Positions 25,896 to 34,214 of a stretch of 64,000 nt of DNA are shown here, piece after piece. The stretch covers positions 21,196 to 85,195 of the forward strand of contig JAUXNG010000033.1 in NCBI GenBank assembly GCA_030682835.1. Reading direction: 5' to 3'. Source of the DNA: Hydrogenophaga sp. (lineage in GTDB: Bacteria > Pseudomonadota > Gammaproteobacteria > Burkholderiales > Burkholderiaceae_C). The first letter of the stretch is position 1; each line of letters begins with the position of its first letter. The notes beneath the pieces are model-generated. The model saw nothing but the letters and a program-made list of their open reading frames with translations. It was not told where the DNA came from and ran no database searches. The position numbers were made by a program, and so were the translations under genes.

Positions 25896-26990
25896 ATGGC
25901 TGACAACGACGGTTTCCTGGTCACCGAAAAGCTGGTCAAGCGCTTTGACGAGGCGCTGGCTGTCGACGAGGTGTCGCTCTCCATCGGCAAGGGCGAAATC
26001 TTCGCGCTGCTGGGCAGCTCGGGCTGTGGCAAGTCCACCCTGCTGCGCATGCTGGCCGGCTTCGAGAAGCCCACCTCGGGGCGCATCCTGCTGGGGGGGC
26101 AGAACGTGGCGGCCATGCCGCCCTACGAGCGGCCGGTGAACATGATGTTCCAGAGCTATGCGCTGTTCCCGCACCTGAACATCTGGGAGAACGTGGCCTT
26201 TGGCCTGAAGCGCGAGGGCCTGCCCAAGGCCGAGGTCCGCCAGCGCACCGACGAGATGCTGGCCCTGGTGCAGCTCACGCCCTACGCCCAGCGCAAGCCG
26301 CACCAGCTCTCGGGCGGGCAGCAGCAGCGCGTGGCGCTGGCCCGCAGCCTGGCCAAGCGGCCCAAGCTGCTGCTGCTGGACGAACCCCTGGGCGCGCTGG
26401 ACAAGAAGCTGCGCGAGCAGACGCAGTTCGAGCTGGTCAACATCATCGAGAAGGTGGGCGTGACCGTGGTGATGGTCACGCACGACCAGGAAGAGGCCAT
26501 GACCATGGCCAGCCGCATCGCCATCATGAGCAAGGGCCGCGTGCTGCAAGTGGGCACGCCCAAGCAGATCTACGAGTACCCGGCCAACCGGTTCGTGGCC
26601 GACTTCATCGGCAACGTCAACCTGTTCGATGGCAAGCTGGTGGTGGACCAGCCCGACCACTGCGCGGTGGACACGTCCATCGGCCGCGTGCAGGTAGGCC
26701 ACGGCATCAGCGGCACGCTGGACATGCCGGTTTCGGTGGCCGTGCGGCCCGAAAAGATCGACATCGCCAAGGAGCGCCCCGCCGGGGTGGACCACAACCT
26801 GTTCACCGGCCGGGTCAAGGAAATCGCGTACTTCGGCTCCTACAACACCTTCATCGTCGTCACGCCGCAGGGCCACAAGGTCAAGATCACCGAGCCCAAC
26901 GGATCGCGGCACGGCTTGCTGGACATCACCTGGGAAGACGACGTGTTCTTCTGGTGGGATGACCGGGATGCTGTGGTGTTAAGGGATTAA
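25896..26990 (+). CDS. potG: Polyamine ABC transporter ATP-binding protein (PotG/PotA-like)
   Basis: 364 aa. Walker A LLGSSGCGKSTLL (about residues 39-51), Q-loop FQSYALFPHLN, signature LSGGQQQRVALARSL, Walker B LLLLDEPLGALD, switch His in VMVTHDQEEAM; a C-terminal TOBE domain (about 285-355). Powers polyamine uptake. Starts 97 bp after potF and precedes the two permease genes, with an intergenic repeat after it. Confidence 0.92.
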   Translation: MADNDGFLVTEKLVKRFDEALAVDEVSLSIGKGEIFALLGSSGCGKSTLLRMLAGFEKPTSGRILLGGQNVAAMPPYERPVNMMFQSYALFPHLNIWENVAFGLKREGLPKAEVRQRTDEMLALVQLTPYAQRKPHQLSGGQQQRVALARSLAKRPKLLLLDEPLGALDKKLREQTQFELVNIIEKVGVTVVMVTHDQEEAMTMASRIAIMSKGRVLQVGTPKQIYEYPANRFVADFIGNVNLFDGKLVVDQPDHCAVDTSIGRVQVGHGISGTLDMPVSVAVRPEKIDIAKERPAGVDHNLFTGRVKEIAYFGSYNTFIVVTPQGHKVKITEPNGSRHGLLDITWEDDVFFWWDDRDAVVLRD

Positions 26991-27068
26991 CCCCCGCGCC
27001 GCCTTCGGCGTCACCCCCTTGAAGGGGGCGATGCGAGTGGCCCGGCGGAGCCGGTTCCACCGCATCCT
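26991..27068 (+). repeat. Comamonadaceae-type intergenic repeat, copy R2
   Basis: CCCCCGCGCCGCCTTCGGCG, then CCCCCTTGAAGGGGG, ending CGGCGGAGCCGGTTCCACCG. Lies between potG and potH; very similar to R3 between potH and potI, including GCGATGCGAGTGGCCCGGC. Confidence 0.8.
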
Positions 27069-27115
27069 GAGTTCCAGTCCCTTCCCGGCCACATTTTTTC
27101 GTTAAGGAGCAGGAC

Positions 27116-28021
27116 GTGTCTTCTTCCTCTCTACCGGTTCCAGGCAAGCGGTTCGTCATTGGCGTGCCGTACGCCTGGCTGCTGGTCTTTTTCTTCCTGC
27201 CTTTCCTGATCCTGCTGTACATCAGCTTCGTGGATATGGGCAGCGACATCCACCCGTTCAAGCCGCTGTGGGACCCGGACACCGGGGTGCTCAAGCTCAA
27301 GTACGAGAACTACCTGTCCATTTTCCGGGCCGGTGAGGGCGCGCCGCTCTTCAAGACGCTCTACATCGACGCCTACCTGCGCTCCATCTGGTACGCGCTG
27401 CTCACCGCGCTGCTGTGCCTGGTGGTGGGCTACCCGTTTGCGTATTTCATTGCCCGTTCGCCGGCCAGTGTGCGCCCGGCGCTGCTGCTGATGGTGATGC
27501 TGCCGTTCTGGACGTCCTTCCTGCTGCGCGTGTACGCCTGGAAGGGCCTGCTGTCGGACAACGGGGTCATCAACCGCTTCATGATGGCGGTGGGGCTGAC
27601 GGCCGAGCCGGTGCAGATGCTCTACACCAACGTGTCCATGCTGGTGGGCATGACCTATGTGTACCTGCCCTTCATGGTGCTGCCGCTCTACGCCACCCTG
27701 GTGAAGATGGACTTTCGCCTGCTGGAGGCCGCCTACGACCTCGGCGCCCCGCCCTTCAAGGCCTTCTGGCTCATCACCGTGCCGCTGTCGCGCGCCGGCA
27801 TCATCGCCGGCTTCATGCTGGTGTTCATTCCCAGCGTGGGCGAGTTCGTGATTCCTTCGCTGCTGGGCGGCCCCGAGAACGTGATGATCGGCCGCGTGGT
27901 CTGGGACGAGATGTTCACCGCCAACGACTGGCCGAGGGCCACGGCGCTGGCGGTGTCGATGATCGCGCTGATCGTCATTCCGCTGGCCATCTACTACCAC
28001 TACACCGCAGAGGACAAGTGA
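27116..28021 (+). CDS. potH: Polyamine ABC transporter permease (PotH-like)
   Basis: 301 aa, six hydrophobic segments; N-terminal RFVIGVPYAWLLVFFFLPFL. The EAA coupling motif is visible as EAAYDLGAPPFKAFWLITVPLS (about residues 204-225), which contacts the ATPase. Start GTG 27116 with AAGGAG seven bases upstream. Extended periplasmic loop after the first helix (DMGSDIHPFKPLWD). Partner of PotI. Confidence 0.9.
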   Translation: MSSSSLPVPGKRFVIGVPYAWLLVFFFLPFLILLYISFVDMGSDIHPFKPLWDPDTGVLKLKYENYLSIFRAGEGAPLFKTLYIDAYLRSIWYALLTALLCLVVGYPFAYFIARSPASVRPALLLMVMLPFWTSFLLRVYAWKGLLSDNGVINRFMMAVGLTAEPVQMLYTNVSMLVGMTYVYLPFMVLPLYATLVKMDFRLLEAAYDLGAPPFKAFWLITVPLSRAGIIAGFMLVFIPSVGEFVIPSLLGGPENVMIGRVVWDEMFTANDWPRATALAVSMIALIVIPLAIYYHYTAEDK

Positions 28022-28096
28022 CCCCCCCGCGCCGCTTCGCGTCACCCCCCAGGGGGCGATGCGAGTGGCCCGGCAGAGCCGGTTCCACCGCATCCT
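28022..28096 (+). repeat. Comamonadaceae-type intergenic repeat, copy R3
   Basis: CCCCCCCGCGCCGCTTCGCG, then CCCCCCAGGGGG and CGGCAGAGCCGGTTCCACCG. Between potH and potI, same orientation as R1 and R2. Confidence 0.8.
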
Positions 28097-28143
28097 CGCA
28101 AAGGACACGTCGGACCTCACAGGTATTTGGCAAAGGATAGGCA

Positions 28144-29004
28144 ATGAAGCATCTTCTCGAAAAACACTTCGGCAAGGCCTGGATGGCGCTGGTGTTCGCC
28201 TTCCTGTACCTGCCGCTGCTGTTCATGATCGTGTTCAGCTTCAACAGCACGCGGCAGGACGCCCGCTTCACCGGCTTTTCGACCCGCTGGTACGAGGCCC
28301 TGCTCAACGACACCAAGATCATCGATGGCTTCTGGCTGTCGCTGAAGGTGGCCACGGTCACCGGGCTGCTGTCGGCCACGCTGGCCACGTTTGCCGCCTT
28401 CGTGCTGGTGCGCTACCGCAAGTTCCTCGGCCGCACGGTGTTCTCGGGCATGGTCAACGCGCCGCTGGTGATGCCCGAGGTGATCATCGGCCTGTCGCTG
28501 CTGCTGCTGTTCGTGGGTGCCCAGAACGCCTTTGGCTGGCCGCAGCGCGGCATGCTCACCATCATCCTGGGCCACACCCTGCTGGGCATGGCCTACGGCA
28601 TGGTGGTGATCCAGAGCCGCCTGCTGGAGATGGACCGCTCCATCGAGGAGGCCGCGATGGACCTGGGGGCCCGCCCGCACCAGGTGTTCTTCCTGGTGAC
28701 GCTGCCCAACATCTTCCAGGCCATTCTGGCGGCCTTCCTGCTGGCCTTCACGCTGAGCTTCGATGACGTGGTGATTTCCGAATTCCTGTCCGGGCCGGGT
28801 GTGAACACGCTACCGCAGGTGATCTTCGGCTACGCGCGGCGCGGCATCAACCCGACCATCTACGCCGCAGCCACCATCCTCATCACGACCGTGACCATCG
28901 TCATCGTCAGCTATGCGGTGTGGGTGGCGCGCTCCACGCGCCGGCGCGAACGCGAGATCGCGGCGGCGGCCCGCGCCGAGCAGACCGCCCTGGCATCGGC
29001 CTGA
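28144..29004 (+). CDS. potI: Polyamine ABC transporter permease (PotI-like)
   Basis: 286 aa, six hydrophobic segments, with the EAA motif EEAAMDLGARPHQVFFLVTL at about residues 169-188. C-terminal tail after the last helix is Arg/Ala-rich (STRRREREIAAAARAEQ). AAGGA precedes ATG 28144. Last gene of the potFGHI set; a GC-rich hairpin CCCCGCC-GCC-GGCGGGG region at 29018-29034 follows, without a T-tract. Confidence 0.9.
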   Translation: MKHLLEKHFGKAWMALVFAFLYLPLLFMIVFSFNSTRQDARFTGFSTRWYEALLNDTKIIDGFWLSLKVATVTGLLSATLATFAAFVLVRYRKFLGRTVFSGMVNAPLVMPEVIIGLSLLLLFVGAQNAFGWPQRGMLTIILGHTLLGMAYGMVVIQSRLLEMDRSIEEAAMDLGARPHQVFFLVTLPNIFQAILAAFLLAFTLSFDDVVISEFLSGPGVNTLPQVIFGYARRGINPTIYAAATILITTVTIVIVSYAVWVARSTRRREREIAAAARAEQTALASA

Positions 29005-29108
29005 GGACCGCCTTCGTCCCCGCCGCCGGCGGGGTCATTCGGCCTTGGGCGGGTAGGCACGCGGGAGCGGGGCACACTGGGTTTTGACCGCTTTCTGCCC
29101 CCACGCCC

Positions 29109-30644
29109 GTGAAACCCACCGATCCCACCCCTTCCGCCGCCGAGCCCGCGCTCGGTTTTGACAACACCTACGCCCGGGAACTGGGCGGTCTCTATGCCGC
29201 CTGGCAGCCAGCCCAGGTGCCCGCGCCCGTGCTGCTGCGCTTCAACCATGCACTGGCCGACGAACTGGGGTGGCCCGCCGATGTGCTGGCCGGGCCCGCC
29301 GGGGCGGACTGGTTCGGCGGCAAGCGCCTGCTGCCCGGCGCCGAACCACTGGCGCAGGCGTATGCCGGCCACCAGTTTGGCGGGTATTCGCCGCAGCTGG
29401 GCGACGGGCGCGCCCTGCTGCTGGGCGAGGTGATGGACCGCCACGACCAGCGGCGCGACGTTGCGTTCAAAGGTTCCGGCCGCACGCCTTTTTCGCGCGG
29501 CGGCGACGGCAAGGCCGCGCTCGGCCCGGTGCTGCGCGAGTACCTGATCGGCGAGGCCATGCACGCGCTCGGCATTCCGACCACGCGAGCACTGGCCGCG
29601 GTGGCCACCGGGGAGTCGGTCCGGCGTGAAGCCGGCGCCCTGCCGGGCGCGGTGCTCACCCGTGTGGCCGCCAGCCACCTGCGCGTGGGCACCTTCCAGT
29701 GGGCCTCGGCCAGCGCCGACCCGGACCTGCTGCGTCGTCTGGCGGACTACAGCATCGCGAGACACGATCCCGAGCTCAGCGGGCAGCCCGGTCGCTACCT
29801 GGGCCTGCTGGAAGCGGTGGGGAAGCGGCAGGCCGCGCTGGTGGCGCGCTGGATGGGCGTGGGCTTCATCCACGGCGTGATGAACACCGACAACATGACC
29901 ATCTCGGGCGAGACCATCGACTACGGCCCCTGCGCCTTCATGGACGCCTACGACCCTGCCACCGTGTTCAGTTCCATCGACCGCAACGGCCGCTACGCCT
30001 ACGGCAACCAGCCGCACATGGCGCGCTGGAACCTGGCCCGGCTGGCCGAGGCGCTGCTGCCGCTGATGGTGCAGACGCCGGACGCCGAGGACCAGGTGCA
30101 GGCCGCCATTGCTGAGGCCACCGCGGTGATCGACGCCTTCCCCGGCTGGTACCAGGCGGCCTGGCTGGGCGTCATGCGGGCCAAGCTCGGCCTTGAGGGC
30201 GAGGAGGCTGGCGATGAGGCCCTGGCCCAGGACTGGCTGGCCTTGCTGGCCGAGCAGTCGGCCGACTTCACCTTGTCTTTTCGCCGGCTGGCCGACGTGG
30301 CCGATCACCCGCCACCGCAAGAGGCGGCATCTGCCCTCGGGCTGGCGCCTGGTGGCGCCTGGGCCGACTGGTGGGCGCGCTGGATGCGGCGCACCGGGCT
30401 GGCTGATGCGCCCCGCCCGGCGCTGGCGGCGACCCTGCGGGCGGTCAATCCCCGCTTCGTTCCGCGCAACCTGCGGGTGGAGGAGGCGCTGGACGCCGCC
30501 ACCGAGAGCGGCGACCTGGCGCCCTTCGAGCGCCTGCTGGCCGTGCTGCAGCGTCCCTTTGACGAACAGCCGGACGCAGCGGCCTACGCCGAGCCGCCGG
30601 CGCCGGCCCAGATGGCGGGCTACCGCACCTTCTGCGGCACCTGA
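29109..30644 (+). CDS. selO: SelO/YdiU-family protein adenylyltransferase (pseudokinase fold)
   Basis: 511 aa, GTG start at 29109. SelO proteins transfer AMP, not phosphate, to protein hydroxyls. Visible motifs: GHQFGGYSPQLGDGRALLLGE, FKGSGRTPFSRGGDGKAALG (nucleotide-binding loop), HGVMNTDNMTISGETIDYGP, which covers the catalytic Asn and the metal-binding Asp, then NQPHMARWNLARLAEAL. C terminus YRTFCGT holds a Cys near the end, where eukaryotic homologues carry selenocysteine; it is thought to form a redox disulfide. No operon partner recognised. Confidence 0.93.
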   Translation: MKPTDPTPSAAEPALGFDNTYARELGGLYAAWQPAQVPAPVLLRFNHALADELGWPADVLAGPAGADWFGGKRLLPGAEPLAQAYAGHQFGGYSPQLGDGRALLLGEVMDRHDQRRDVAFKGSGRTPFSRGGDGKAALGPVLREYLIGEAMHALGIPTTRALAAVATGESVRREAGALPGAVLTRVAASHLRVGTFQWASASADPDLLRRLADYSIARHDPELSGQPGRYLGLLEAVGKRQAALVARWMGVGFIHGVMNTDNMTISGETIDYGPCAFMDAYDPATVFSSIDRNGRYAYGNQPHMARWNLARLAEALLPLMVQTPDAEDQVQAAIAEATAVIDAFPGWYQAAWLGVMRAKLGLEGEEAGDEALAQDWLALLAEQSADFTLSFRRLADVADHPPPQEAASALGLAPGGAWADWWARWMRRTGLADAPRPALAATLRAVNPRFVPRNLRVEEALDAATESGDLAPFERLLAVLQRPFDEQPDAAAYAEPPAPAQMAGYRTFCGT

Positions 30645-30753
30645 ACCGCGCGCGCAATGGATGGCTGGGCGGTGGGGCAAGTGGATGCCTCACAGGCCCG
30701 GAAACCGTCGTAGCATGGTGCCATTAAGAACTCTGGACGACCTGAAAGCCACC

Positions 30754-32232
30754 ATGACCGAGACCCCTATGCCCACATTCGACGGCCGCGCCCTGATCAA
30801 TGGCGAGCGTGTCGCCGCCCGCGACGGCCAGACCTTCGACTGCATCTCTCCGGTGGACGGCCGCGTGCTCACGCAGGTGGCGCGCTGCGCCGGGGCCGAT
30901 GTGGACACCGCGGTGAGCGCAGCCCGCGCGGCCTTTGAAGACCGCCGCTGGGTGGGCAAGGCGCCGGCGCAGCGCAAGCGCATCATGATCCGCTTCGCCG
31001 AGCTGATCCAGGCCAACGCCGATGCGCTGGCGCTGACCGAAGCGCTCGACATGGGCAAGCCCATCAAGTACGCCAAGGGCGTGGACGTGAACAGCGCGGC
31101 CAACTGCATCCGCTGGTACGGCGAGGCGGTGGACAAGATCTACGACGAGATCGCGCCCACGCCACAGACCGCGCTGGCTCTGATCACCCGCGAACCGGTG
31201 GGCGTGGTCGGCGTGATCGTGCCCTGGAACTACCCCATGATCATGGCGGCCTGGAAGATCGCGCCGGCGCTGGCCGTGGGCAACTCGGTGGTGCTCAAGC
31301 CCTCCGAGAAAAGCCCGCTGACCGCGCTGCGCCTGGCCGAGCTGGCGCTGGAGGCCGGCATTCCGCCCGGCGTGTTCAACGTGGTGCCCGGCTACGGCCC
31401 CGAGGCCGGCAGCCCGCTGGCGCTGCACATGGACGTGGACTGCATCGCCTTCACCGGCAGCACGCGCGTGGGCAAGCAGATCCATGTGATGGCCGGGCAG
31501 AGCAACCTCAAACGGGCCTGGACCGAGCTGGGCGGCAAGTCGCCCAACATCGTGTTCGCCGACTGCCCCGACCTGGACAAGGCCGTGGACGCGGCGGTGG
31601 GCAGCATCTTCTTCAACCAGGGCGAGAGCTGCAACGCACCCTCGCGCCTGTTTGTCGAGGCCAGCATCAAGGAGGCCTTTCTGGAAAAGGCGCTCGCCAA
31701 GGTGCCCGGTTACCAGCCGGGCAACCCGCTGGACCGCAACACGGTGATGGGCGCCATCGTCGACGAAACGCAGCTCTCGACCGTGCTGCGCTACATCGAA
31801 TCGGGCAAGAGCGAAGGCGCGAAGCTGCTGGCCGGCGGCGAACGGGTGTCGCCCGTGGCAGGCGGCTGCTATGTGCAGCCGACCATCTTCGACGGCGTGA
31901 CCAACGACATGACGATCGCGCGCGAGGAAATCTTCGGCCCGGTGCTCTCGGTGCTGAGCTTCAGCGACGCGGCCGATGTGGTGCGTCAGGCCAACAGCAA
32001 CGTCTACGGCCTGCAGGCGGCGGTGTGGACGCGCGACATCAACAAGGCGCACGGTGTGGCGCGTGCGCTGCGGGCCGGCACGGTGCACGTGAATTCCTAC
32101 GACGAGGACGACATCACCGTGCCCTTCGGCGGCTTCAAGCAAAGCGGGGTGGGGCGCGACAAGTCGCTGCACGCCTTCGACAAGTACACCGAGACCAAGA
32201 CCACCTGGATCCGCATCGACTCGCCGGTGTGA
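30754..32232 (+). CDS. puuC: Aldehyde dehydrogenase, PuuC-like
   Basis: 492-aa NAD(P)-dependent aldehyde dehydrogenase. PWNYPMIMAAWKIAPALA substrate/cofactor region, FTGSTRVGK Rossmann motif, general-base Glu in WTELGGKSPN, catalytic C293 in NQGESCNAPSR. Length and motifs fit PuuC (gamma-glutamyl-gamma-aminobutyraldehyde dehydrogenase), and the position after the Puu/Pot genes supports that role; ALDH substrate range is broad, so betaine or other aldehydes are possible. ATG 30754 chosen, with ATG 30769 (MPTFDGRAL) an alternative. Confidence 0.83.
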   Translation: MTETPMPTFDGRALINGERVAARDGQTFDCISPVDGRVLTQVARCAGADVDTAVSAARAAFEDRRWVGKAPAQRKRIMIRFAELIQANADALALTEALDMGKPIKYAKGVDVNSAANCIRWYGEAVDKIYDEIAPTPQTALALITREPVGVVGVIVPWNYPMIMAAWKIAPALAVGNSVVLKPSEKSPLTALRLAELALEAGIPPGVFNVVPGYGPEAGSPLALHMDVDCIAFTGSTRVGKQIHVMAGQSNLKRAWTELGGKSPNIVFADCPDLDKAVDAAVGSIFFNQGESCNAPSRLFVEASIKEAFLEKALAKVPGYQPGNPLDRNTVMGAIVDETQLSTVLRYIESGKSEGAKLLAGGERVSPVAGGCYVQPTIFDGVTNDMTIAREEIFGPVLSVLSFSDAADVVRQANSNVYGLQAAVWTRDINKAHGVARALRAGTVHVNSYDEDDITVPFGGFKQSGVGRDKSLHAFDKYTETKTTWIRIDSPV

Positions 32233-32279
32233 TCGGGGGCCGGGCGGGGGTGGCTGCGGATTGGGGATAATCCACAGCC

Positions 32280-33047
32280 TTGAGCACCCCCACCCCCCAC
32301 AAAACCTGGATCAAGACGGCCGAGCGGCCCTTGCGCAGCGCGCGCAAGTCGCTCGGTGTCTGGCTGTTCGCCCATTTCATCGGCGTGCCGGTGCCGTGGC
32401 ACGCGGTGCGGCAGACCGACGGGCAGGCCCTGCTGGCCTTTGAACACGAGCGGCTGCAGGCCCTGCTGGCGGCGGGCGAGCGGGTTCCGCCGGTGCTCGC
32501 CTTCGACGGCCAGCGCCTGGAAACCGGCGACATCGGCGCCACGCTGGACCACTGGCTGCACCGCACGCCCGACACCGGGCGCCTGGCGCTGATGTGCGCG
32601 GCCAGTGCCGACCTGGCGGCGTTTCACGCCCGGGGCCAATGGCACGGCGGCGCGCAGGCGCGCAACCTCACCTGGGACGGCGAGCAGTTCGCCCGGCTCG
32701 ATTTTGAAGAGCGCCTGCTGCCCGGCATGGCCTTGCCCACGGTGCAGATCTACGATGCGCTGCAGCTGGTGCTGTCGCTGGCGCGCCATCTGCAACCGCT
32801 CGGCCCGCAGGCGGTGCGCGCGGTGCTGGAGGCCTACGCGGTGGCCGCCGCCCAGGCCGCCAGCGACGCCGGCCCGGCATCTGCCACGCAGGCCCCCGAC
32901 CTGCGCGCCTTCATCGCCCGGCTGCTGCCGCGCCTGCAGTGGGTGTCGCGCCTGGCCACCTGGTCGGACCGGCTCGACGGCTCGCGCGAACTCATGCGGC
33001 TGCGCACCGTGCTCGACGGCATGGCGGCCTTCGCGCAGGCGCGCTGA
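32280..33047 (+). CDS. Kinase-like (BUD32/InaA-type fold) protein, function unknown
   Basis: 255 aa. WHGGAQARNLTWDGEQFARLDFEE (about residues 120-143) resembles the catalytic loop HGDxxxxN and the DFG/DFE metal site of small lipopolysaccharide-core or RIO/BUD32-like kinases, but the loop Asp is replaced by Gly (HGG), which suggests either an inactive or an atypical enzyme. An N-terminal ALLAFEHERLQALLAAGERVPPV segment would be the equivalent of the helix-C region. TTG 32280 is the chosen start, with GGGGAT upstream; no ATG lies nearby. No operon partner. Function cannot be named from sequence. Confidence 0.6.
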   Translation: MSTPTPHKTWIKTAERPLRSARKSLGVWLFAHFIGVPVPWHAVRQTDGQALLAFEHERLQALLAAGERVPPVLAFDGQRLETGDIGATLDHWLHRTPDTGRLALMCAASADLAAFHARGQWHGGAQARNLTWDGEQFARLDFEERLLPGMALPTVQIYDALQLVLSLARHLQPLGPQAVRAVLEAYAVAAAQAASDAGPASATQAPDLRAFIARLLPRLQWVSRLATWSDRLDGSRELMRLRTVLDGMAAFAQAR

Positions 33048-33078
33048 AGCCGCGGGCGGTTCGCGCGCCCTCAGCCGC

Positions 33079-33852
33079 TCAGATCTTGTAAGACGGGTCC
33101 ATCCGCTCCACCTTGCGCAGCAGGGCGGGCCAGGCGATCTGCGCGCCCTGGCCCGCGGTGGCGATGCGCATCACGTCGGCCATGCCGGCGAGGATGGCCG
33201 GGTTCACCTGCGTCAGCTCAGCGCCTCCGGCGAGCGCGTCAATCTGGATGCGGCAGGTGGCCTCCAGCGTGTACATCGACAGGAAGGCGTCGGCAATGGT
33301 GCGGCCCACGGTCAGCATGCCGTGGTTGCGCAGCACGAGGTAATTGGCCTTGCCCAGGTCGGCCTGCAGGCGCGGCTTCTCGTCGGGGCGGAAGGCCACG
33401 CCTTCGTAGTCGTGGTACGCCAGCGAGGCCAGCACGAAGGTGCTCTGCTGGCTGATGGGCAGGATGCCGTGTTTTTGCGCGCTCACGCCCACGCCGGCGC
33501 GGGTGTGGGTGTGCAGCACACAGCCCGCCTCAGGGCGCGCTTCATGCACCGCGCTGTGGATCACGAAGCCGGCCGGGTTGACCGGGAAGGGGGTGTCGTG
33601 CAGCTTGTTGCAGGCGGCGTCCACCTTCACCAGGCTGGACGCCGTGATCTCGTCGAACATCAGCCCGTCGGGGTTGATGAGGAACAGGTGTTCGCCACCG
33701 GTGACGCTGTCGGGCAGTTTGGCACTGATGTGGGTGAACACCAGGTCGGCCCAGCCATAGGCCGCCACCAGCCGGTAGCAGGCCGCGAGGTCGCAGCGCA
33801 GCGCCCATTCTTCGGCACTGACGCTGTCTTGAAGCGAAGGGATGTTGAGCAT
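33079..33852 (-). CDS. Class II aldolase/adducin-domain protein
   Basis: 257 aa. LAACYRLVAAYGWADLVFTH and the ISAKLPDS...LINPDGLMFDEI segment match the class II aldolase head; VLHTHTRAG gives two Zn-binding His and YLVLRNHGMLTVG the third. Family members split or dehydrate sugar phosphates; many stand-alone members in proteobacteria have unknown substrates. ATG 33852 has AGGAG eight bases upstream. No sugar-metabolism neighbour, so the substrate is unknown. Confidence 0.85.
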   Translation of the reverse strand: MLNIPSLQDSVSAEEWALRCDLAACYRLVAAYGWADLVFTHISAKLPDSVTGGEHLFLINPDGLMFDEITASSLVKVDAACNKLHDTPFPVNPAGFVIHSAVHEARPEAGCVLHTHTRAGVGVSAQKHGILPISQQSTFVLASLAYHDYEGVAFRPDEKPRLQADLGKANYLVLRNHGMLTVGRTIADAFLSMYTLEATCRIQIDALAGGAELTQVNPAILAGMADVMRIATAGQGAQIAWPALLRKVERMDPSYKI

Positions 33853-33984
33853 GCCGTGTCTCCTGCGCCGCGTCGGGATGCGCGGCTGTGTCGACATGGT
33901 CGCGCGCAGAGGTCAGGCGGGCTGTCGCAGGATGGACAAGTGCCGAAGCGGCAGGCGCTACGCCCCCTCTCCGGCGCGAGGGGT

Positions 33985-34011
33985 TTCAAGCCCAGGATGC
34001 CGCGGAACTGG
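33985..34011 (-). repeat. Intergenic repeat R4, left fragment, cut by the IS110 element
   Basis: TTTCAAGCCCAGGATGCCGCGGAACTGG is the left part of a reverse-orientation copy. Intact copy R6 reads CCGCGGAACTGGCTTTGCCAGGCCGCAGG; here the same text is split after AACTGG by the element at 34012-35185 and resumes at 35186. Confidence 0.75.
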
Positions 34012-34013
34012 CT

Positions 34014-34214
34014 TGTATGGTTGAGGGTGTTGGGGTGGAGGGTCTGAACTACCGGCTTTCGGCATAGACCGACTGGCGAAGATAGCCCCCACCCCGCCTT
34101 CCAGCGTCGATAAGGAACTGAGCGGCACCCACAGCGCCGATCTTTGAGCAAGCCAACGCGGCTGGCGGGAATATCCACCCCAACATTCATCATTCTTTCT
34201 TGGAGGAGTCTTCC
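34014..34214 (+). ncRNA. Candidate bridge-RNA region of the IS110 element
   Basis: The 200-bp non-coding left end upstream of the transposase is where IS110-group elements encode the bridge RNA. It has short inverted repeats (for example ACCGGCTTTCGGCAT) and GGAACTG at 34114-34120 equals seven bases of the left target flank (GGAACTGG), so it is a possible left target guide; GACTGGCGAAG at 34071-34081 is a second candidate. The fold was not computed, and exact ends are unknown. Confidence 0.45.
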
